The notes under the pieces were generated by a model. The model was not told where the DNA came from and made no database searches. It worked only from the letters and a program-made list of their open reading frames with translations. Below, in pieces: positions 41,701 through 50,700 of a stretch of DNA of 64,000 bases. Origin of the DNA: Asterias amurensis (lineage: Eukaryota; Echinodermata; Asteroidea; Forcipulatida; Asteriidae); assembly GCF_032118995.1 (NCBI RefSeq), contig NC_092661.1:5086501-5150500 (forward strand), in the 5' to 3' direction. The translations under genes were made by a program, and so were the position numbers. Position 1 is the first letter of the stretch. Each line of letters starts with the position of its first letter.

Positions 41701-44700
41701 CTAGAGATCCAGCAATGTTGCAAAAGAACTAAACGTGGTTGTCGTGCTGGGAAACTTCTACAAAGGAGAATTGAGGTATATTGTGAGACCTCGATCTGCC
41801 AAACCAACCTCGTACCCACGTCTACCCTCAGTGCTCTCAGTGCCGATGTGTCACAAACAAAAACCTGCTTGAACTACTACTAGCACGAATTGCCCAAGGC
41901 TGAGCTCCCTCCCAGGTTTTTTTCCTCACAAACATTCGTTCAGCCATGAATAAAGTTGATGAACTTGAAGCTATCCTCAAGCAGCCATATTCCTCCCCAA
42001 TTGACATTGCTGTTCTTAACATGATCACTCCAGATATTTACCAAGATTAGAACTGAAAGAAGTGGGGGTGGAGTAGCGATTTATGTTAGAGACAACATCC
42101 CCGCTATGGTTCTAACCATTATTACAGTGCCCGAAGAGCTTGAATGCCTGTGGCTACAGGTCCGACCCCATAGGCTCCCACGTCAAGTATCGAGTGTGGT
42201 TGTCTCATCCACCTAAATCGGAACATCAGCAACAAACTCTGGTTAATCACATTGTCAGAACCCTCGATCTACTGAACTCAAAACATCCAGACGTGGGCCT
42301 AGTGATTTTATAGGGGATCTCAACAGAACTGACACCAATCCTATATGCAGAGCTCATGCCCTGAAGCAGGTAGTTGACAAACCTACGAGAAACGATGCGA
42401 TCTTGGACGTTATCATCACTACGGTCAGGCAGGCATCATGTGTGTGAAGTTTCAGATCAATGACGTCATCGGGGGTCAAGTGCCGCGGCAATAAAGGTGC
42501 ACTTTTTGAAGTCGTATAACTCTCGAAGTAATGATGCGATTATGTTGAAACCTTGTAGATTGTTAGATATTGGCAAGTTCTTGTGAATGGTGAAATGACG
42601 TCCTGATGGCGTCATCACATGATTTTTTTAATGATTTTTTTCATTTTTGTACTTTTAACACATAAATTGCTATCTGAACATGGTACAATCCAATTTGTTT
42701 AAATTTATTTATGTCACATTGGGCAAATTGCTTTGAAACACAACAAATTTCAAACTCAGTTGAGAAATTTGAAAATGTTATTGACGAAACAGCTATGCAT
42801 TTGTGCACAAATGCAATCATGTCTAGATTCAATTGTGTCCTCCCTGCAATACTGTCCACTCCGGACACTTTTGCATATGCATATGAATATTTACGTATTT
42901 TATGATTGCAGCGAATACCCAACGGCCGAACATTTCCAATGCCATTCATTACATGCATTTAGCTGTACAAAATGGCGAACGTGTTCCGTCAACCAAGGGC
43001 GTTTAATTTACTGCAATGACGCTTTTGCACGGGGCGGACACAACTGCATATGCAAGTGTGTCCAGGCGGACACAATTGCATTATGCAGCAGCGTCCGTGC
43101 GGACACGATTGCATATGCAAAACCGCCTGGCGGAAATTATTGCATATGCAATAATGTCCTCCGGATAGTATTGCATAGAGGACATAGTTGCACCTATCTT
43201 AAAAAAACTAATTTAAAACGTACACTTATGGTTTGCGAGACTATGAAAAGAAAAATCCACACCAATTATCTGGGAACTTTTTTTCACATTAGTCACCCGG
43301 CTAATTCAATTTCATTTCAAATAAAATAAGCTTCAGCAATCTATAGTTTGGGGGAGCTGTTGATAGTTTAAAACGGCTCCCTTTGAAGTAACGTAGAAAG
43401 AGAAAGAAGTAACTTTCCACGAATTTAATTTGGAGACCTCATAATTAGATTTGAGGTCTCAAAATCAAGCATCTGGAAATACACAACTTCGTGTGACAAA
43501 GGTATTTTTTCTTTCATTATTATCTCGCAACTTCGACGACCAATTGAGCTCAATTCTTGACAGGTTTGTTATTTTATATATATGTTGAGACACACCAAGT
43601 AAGAAGAATAGTCTTTGACAATTACAAATAGTGTTCAGTGTTTTTAAACAAATACCGGTCAATATTAAGATCATACAAATTCACGAAGTTGTAAAGTTCA
43701 AGTTTGCCTTTTGTCAGCCACATTTCATCAACATTATTGTAAAAATTAAAGCCTCAGTATTTGTTTTTTCTATATGTGCAATATTTATTTTATATACGAC
43801 GAATAGCAACACAGCACATGTGCTGCGAATCACCCCTGTTTCGGTTCAGATGCGTATAATCCGTCGTATTATACAGCAGCGAGCCATGGTAGATTCGCCG
43901 TTTTAGTTTTGTTTTAATTAAATTTGAGCTTTAACGGCACTGGACACTAATAATTGCTAGCATAAAAACTTACTTGGTAACGAGCAACGGAGAGCTGTTG
44001 GTAGTAAACAAGATTGTGGGAGACGGCTCCCTCTGAGGTGTTCTTATGAATCTCACAGCACGCAAAATAATGCAGTAAGGCTGTTTGTTCCTTTTATTCG
44101 ATGACCTTGAGCCCAAATTTTCACAGAATTGTTATTTTAAACAAGTGTTGGGATACACAAGTTAGCATACAACTGTTCTCTTGACAATAACCACACGTGT
44201 CAAGTGCGTTTATTCGTCATTGACAATTTTAAAATGCTGCCTTAAAATCTTATTTTGTCAGGTTCAAATTTTGGAGAATTGTTTGATTGTTAAATACAAA
44301 TCCGGGGTGCGTTTTGAGGAAAATTTTGGAGTTGAGATATCATACATTTCTGAATGTTAAGTAAATTTTCTAAAGTTTTCAAAACATCTGTCTAACTAGA
44401 GGAGGGTAATACCCCTATTGGCCATTGACAACATGTGCCCCGTACAATGTAGTACTATTGCTCATTATAGTTTGTAACCCGAAGGAAGGTATTATAGTAG
44501 TTAAACAAAAAAGCAGAACAGTTATTTTCAGAACCGAGAAGTCTCCCGAACATCCGATGATATACTCCGCGGTAGTAGAATAAAGAAAGACAGCTCTCTA
44601 TGAACAAACTCTACCTATGAACAAACTCCAAAGACGAGAACCGTGATCACGGAGAGTAATGGTTGTGTATAATGTGCGTGCGAAAGGGACATGCATATTG

Positions 44701-47700
44701 TTACTACATCTAAGTTGTGGTTATATGAACGTCTTTATTAAAGGTGAAGTAAGACGTGAAAAGGCGAGGGAGGAGGTTATGAGTGTATTTTTACATGAAG
44801 GTGCCTAAACAAGATTGGTAATCAATTAATTGTTTTACGTCAATCCCTTGAAAAGTCTAGTGTGTAATCTTGTGTAAAATGCTTGACTGAATAACACAAA
44901 ATTAATAACAACATCGAAAAAAGTTAACAACAAAGTAAATCAACGCAAGGCCTACCATGCATGGGCCCTGTTTGTGGATTCAAATACTCGTTGTTCCAAC
45001 ATTGACATTTCTTGGAGCTTTTTCAAGCTGATTTGATTATTTTTTTTCCTTTTCCTTTCAACCTTTGTGGACACTATTGGTAATTACTCAAAACAATTAT
45101 TTGCATAAAACCTTACTTGGTGACGAGTAATGGGGAGAGGTTGATGGTATAAAACATTGTGAGAAACGGCTCCCTCTGAAGTGACATAGTTTTCGAGAAA
45201 GAAGTAATTTTCCACGAATTTGATTTCGAGACCTCAGATTTAGAACTTGAGGTCTCGAAGTCAACCATCTAAACGCACACAACTTCGTGTGACAAGGGTG
45301 TTTTTTCTTTCATTATTATCTCGCAACTTCGACGACCAATTGAGCCCAAATTTTCACAGGTTTGTTATTTTATACATATGTTGAGATACACCAAGTGAGA
45401 AAACTGGTCTTTGACACTTACCAACAGTGTCCAGTGTCTTTAATACATTTCTTGGAAAAAGATCGCGGCGAAAATTCACGAATCATTACAGATAAAACCT
45501 ACATGGGCTTTTTGTCCGGGGCCCTTGATCAGAGAACCCCGGGAAAATTGAATTGTATTGTTATGGTTTATTTATAACAAAGTTATCACAGCCAGAGGTC
45601 GAATTAAGACAGTTTTTTTGAGATAAGAATATTTACAAATATAATATTTTGATAGTAAAGACATTATTTCAAATGCACACAACAGAAAACAGAACTCAAA
45701 GAGGTAATATGGAAATGGAACTATAGCACAAAATTACCCATGCATGATCGAATACCACAGAATGAGTTCACCAAAAGCTGATATAAAGATTACAAAAGAT
45801 TGCGGCTTAAAGACACTGGACACTATTGGTAATTGTCACTTGGTGTATCTCAACATATGCATAAACTAACAAATCTGTTAAAATTTAAACTCAATTGGTT
45901 GTCGAAGTTGCGAGATAATAAGATAATAATGAACGAAAAACACCATTGTCACTCGAAGTTGTGTGCTTTTAGATGCTTGATTTTGAAACCTAACAATTTA
46001 TTCTGAGGTCTCGAAATCAAATTCGTGGAAAATTACTTCTTTCTCGAAAACAACGTTACTTCAGAGGGAGTCGTTTCTCACAATGTTTTATGCTATCAAC
46101 AGCTCCCTAAGTTTTATGCTAAAATTTATTTTAAGTAAATACCAATAGTGCCCACTGCCTTTAAGATACTTTTATTTCTGGTGGTTATTCAGCCTTTCTG
46201 GATTATCTGTATAGCGGCACACAGCTTAATGTTTTTTGTTTTGTTTTTTTACAAAAAAAAAAAAATAAGGTAAGATGCAAGCCTCTCCTTATACATTATT
46301 CTTGCGACTGGTGTCCGTTCACTCTTAATTAAATAAAACATCAACAGGTTCTCACTCCCTTTTACTGGGTCATCCATTCAACCACCGGAAGCAGCAAGCG
46401 ATCTTGAACTGACATTTTTAATGTCGTAGCGCTGATGAAATTTCCCTAATAAATTGTTGATGATTTGTTAAAAATGGACCCGGCAGTGTAAATAACTCAC
46501 TGTTCCAATCGTTTGAGTTGTTATGACAGCACCTATGATACAATATCGATTTTTCTCAGAGGCTGCCGCAGCTTGTGTTTTGGTTCGAAGGCGGGCTAAT
46601 AAATAATAAAAAATAAAACCAAGCCCCTTTCACACTAAAGCGCTTTTCACACTACAGGTATTTCCCGGGAAATTCCCGGGAAATGTTAGTCGATCTGTTC
46701 ACACTACAAAAAAATTCCGGGGAAATAACATTTTCCCGGGAAATAATTTACCCAGTTAAGGGGTAGGGTTAAAGGAGTGCTGTCTACCACCTGACAGTAA
46801 ATATTTTAGTTCAATTTGTTGCTCAACTTCTTACGATGGGTAGAAGTGACCGATGGAGTGATGATAACACTTTGAAACTAGTTGCATTTTTTGCCGACGA
46901 TGCAGTCCAAAAACAGCTAGATGGGCATATAGGCCTACAAGAAACGGAAAAGTTTTCTAAAAATTGGCTGACTGCCTGCGTGAAGCTGGATATGAACGGA
47001 CCCCTAACCATTGCAGATAAAAACTGAAAACCTTGGGGAAAAAAAAAACTATAGGTCGGTAGGATAATAGTTTTGTTTTTTTCAAGAAGAAACACACATT
47101 TAAAAGTCTTTATGAAGCCATGAAAAAATGCTAGACAATATAGGGCTAAAGCCTATTCAGTGTTCTTTCTTTGCACAATGGGAAAACAGCACTGTTGGTG
47201 TTAGAAAGGAAGATTGCTTCTTCTTTCTACTGCTATTGTCAAATTGTGCAAAATCAACCATGCGGTATTTTTTCTATAAAACCTTTAATTACCTTGGCCC
47301 TATATCATCATGGACATTATTATGCAATCCTTTGAAAATGCCATTCAGAAAAATACTAGGCCTTACCCCATGGTTGAATCCCTTAACCCTGCCCCTGAGC
47401 AGGGTTAATTATTTCCTGGGAAATGTTTGAAAATCTATATCAAGTCAGCCAAAAGAGACCGTAGGTTTCTGTTTGCGGGATTGGGTAGGGAAAAATTAGG
47501 TCTTTTTTTTTTCGTGTGCGTGACCTAACATGACATCTACTTCCGGTCGGAACGGGCCAAAAACGGAAGTGCCCTGTAACTCAAAAGTGGTAAAAGTTAT
47601 GAAGTTGCCCAAGGACGTAAGTGTCCAGCAAGGGTGGGCAGTTCAAAGAAAATGTTGATGACGTCACACATTGCAACAGCGCCCTCTAGCGGCAGGTTAA

Positions 47701-50700
47701 TAACTCTTCAAAATGGACTTTTTGAAGATGTCTGCGGTGAAATTTTTTGTAATCACTTTCAATTTTACACACACGTTAACTGTCAGGCATCAATGTGTGA
47801 AGTTTCAGATCAATGACGTCATCGGGGGTCACGTGACGCGGCAATAAAGGTGCACTTTTAAAGTCGTATAACTCTCGAAGTAATGATGCGATTATGTTGA
47901 AACTTTGTAGATTGTTAGATATTAGCAAGTTCTTGTGAATGGTGAAATGACGTAATGATGGCGTCATCACATGATGTTTTAAAAGACGTTTTCCATTTTT
48001 GCGCCTGCAACACATCAATTGCTATCTGAACATGGTAAATTTCAAATTCAGTTGAAAAATGCTGTGCGCGTCGCGCGTATCGCGTGATGTGGCAGAACTG
48101 TCCCGGCCGTTGCTCTTGACCCATAGGAATGAAGAAACTGTTTTATAATATAAGCACAGGTGCGAGCTCGCGTGTCACGCCCATGTTTCAACACTTTTTA
48201 CTGGTCATTAACAAAGGTTTATACACATCCACGTGACGCGCTCTCCACCAATAGGAATAGCGAAACTGTACGGGTCAACCGGGAAGTGTGACCTTATATC
48301 AAGAGCTACACAACTTTTTTGAAACCTCTTTTTCCGTTAAAGATTCCTTGGGCATTGAAGCACATAATCCAAACAAAACAACACGGAACAGCTTTGTGTT
48401 TGTTCACAAACACTTAATGTCTAGTTTATATATACGTTGTGATACACGAAGTGTGGGCCTTTGGACAATACTGTTTACCGAAAGTGTCCAATGGCTTTAA
48501 GGAATAACAGTGCGAGTACCCGGTCTGCACTGCATGGTAATGACCGGCATGGTAATGGTGGCTGGCGCTGTTAACGGACCGAGCCGGGCTCGGTCCGTTA
48601 ACAGCGCCAGCCACCAACCCGGTCAATACCACGCAGTGAAGACCGGGTCCGAACACTATTATTCCCATTAATAAATACATTGTTTAGCGAATTAAACGGC
48701 TAAAATTGTCAAAATTTTGTGTGACTTTTCTCTCGGCGGTACTTCCAGACATGTTCAGGGGCCATATTTGAGCTTTTGATGGTTCCCATCTCTTTCGTGC
48801 ATTAATCACATTACTGATCTTTGAGACCAGTGACTGACTCTTTTAAATAATGATCTGTTCAGCGCCTCTACTGGGGTCAAAGGAGGCAAATGATTGTACG
48901 AAAGCTGTTCTTTGTGCATTAAAACGCGCACATGAGCTCAGCGTCAGTTATACGCGCGCACCTGTTACACGCGTGCGAAGTTGCAATGAAACTAACATGG
49001 ATATAAAGCATGCGATACAGTGCAACGCGCAAAGTTTACACAATGTATGCTGATTTAGTGGCCACTAATTCGCTATTTTCCAAAGCCGGTCTTTATACCA
49101 TCGTTTCACTCCCACACGTGACCGGGTTTTGACCAATCAGAATCTTGAAACCGTCCAAGGTATTTATTAATTGTTAATAGGTAGTAGAAATTCAACTTAA
49201 GAATGGTCAAAGTGTAATCTTGAACACCTAAAATGAAATAGAATGACCGAAGCGAATCTGAACGAGAAAAATGCCATCAAGTGTGCACGAAAACGAAATT
49301 GAATGCATTAATAGCTAAAAAGAAACCCTAGTTTGAGAGGATTAGGGGAAACTGCGTGAGTTTGAATGCATGTTAATGAAAATAATTGACTTTTTTTGCT
49401 GAAATTAGCCGGGAAAACCTATACTTCATTAATTTTTTTAGCCACCAGTATTGACGATCGAATCTGGGCTTAATTTCATAGAGCTGCCAAGCACGAAAAT
49501 TTGCTTAGCATGAAATTTCTTCCTTGATACAAACAGGATTACCAACAAAATTTACATTTGTTGATTATTGCTTGGTACTTGTATTCAGCTGTTGTTTGAT
49601 TATCCTGAAAATCACGTGGAAATTTGGTTGAGAAATCCTGTTTTTGTCATGCTCAGCAAATTTTTATGCTTAGCAGCTCTATGAAATTGGGCCCTGCTCT
49701 TTGCTCCGGCACATGTGATGGAACGAAACCAACCGTGACAGCAATCGATCCAGTAATAATCTGAGTAAAATGTGCTGTTGAGCAAAAATTCAGAAGCGAC
49801 GGCGACGGCGACGGCGAGGGCGACTGCGGCGGCGACGGCGACGGAAACATTTCTGAACTCTTGAAGGCGCAACAGCACATTTACTCAGATTATGTTGCTG
49901 AATATAAGGCGCATTTACATCTTTAAATATAGATTTGTGCGGGATTGTGAAACAGCGCCCTCAAGAGTCAAGAGGCGGAGGCAACGGCGACGGCGACGGC
50001 GACGGCGACGCAGAGTTTCGTCTTTGGAACACCATAAGCAGTAGTGTCATGTCTGTGGCTAAGTTCATTTCAGGTCCAGGCTACATTAAGGTACATGTTT
50101 GGGGCTACATTTAGGTCCGTGCTACATTTAGGTACATGTTTTGGGCTACATTTAGGTCCGGGCTACATTTAGAAACATGTTTGGGGCTACATTTAGGTCC
50201 GGGCTACATTTAGATACATGTTTCGGGCTACATTTAGGTCCGGGCTACATTTAGATACATGTTTGGGGCTACATTTGGGTCCGGGCTACATTTAGGTACA
50301 TGTTTGGGGCTACATTTAGGTCCGGGCTACAATTAGGTACATGTTTCGGGCTACATTTAGGTCCGGGCTACATTTAGATACATGTTTGGGGCTACATTTG
50401 GGTCCGGGCTACATTAAGGTACATGTTTGGGGCTACATTTAGGTCCGGGCTACAATTAGGTACATGTTTCGGGCTACATTTAGGTCCGGGCTACATTTAG
50501 ATACATGTTTGGGGCTACATTTAGGTCAGGCTACATTTAGGTACATGTTTGGGGCTACATTTAGGTCCGGGCTACATTTAGAAACATGTTTGGGGCTACA
50601 TTTAGGTCCGGGCTACATTTAGATACATGTTTCGGGCTACATTTAGGTCCGGGCTACATTTAGATACATGTTTGGGGCTACATTTGGGTCCGGGCTACAT

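Noticed and set aside
42733-43329. 198-codon plus-strand frame
   Set aside because: It covers the 32-bp tandem array and flanking AT-rich DNA; Cys-rich repeats come from the array, with no domain.
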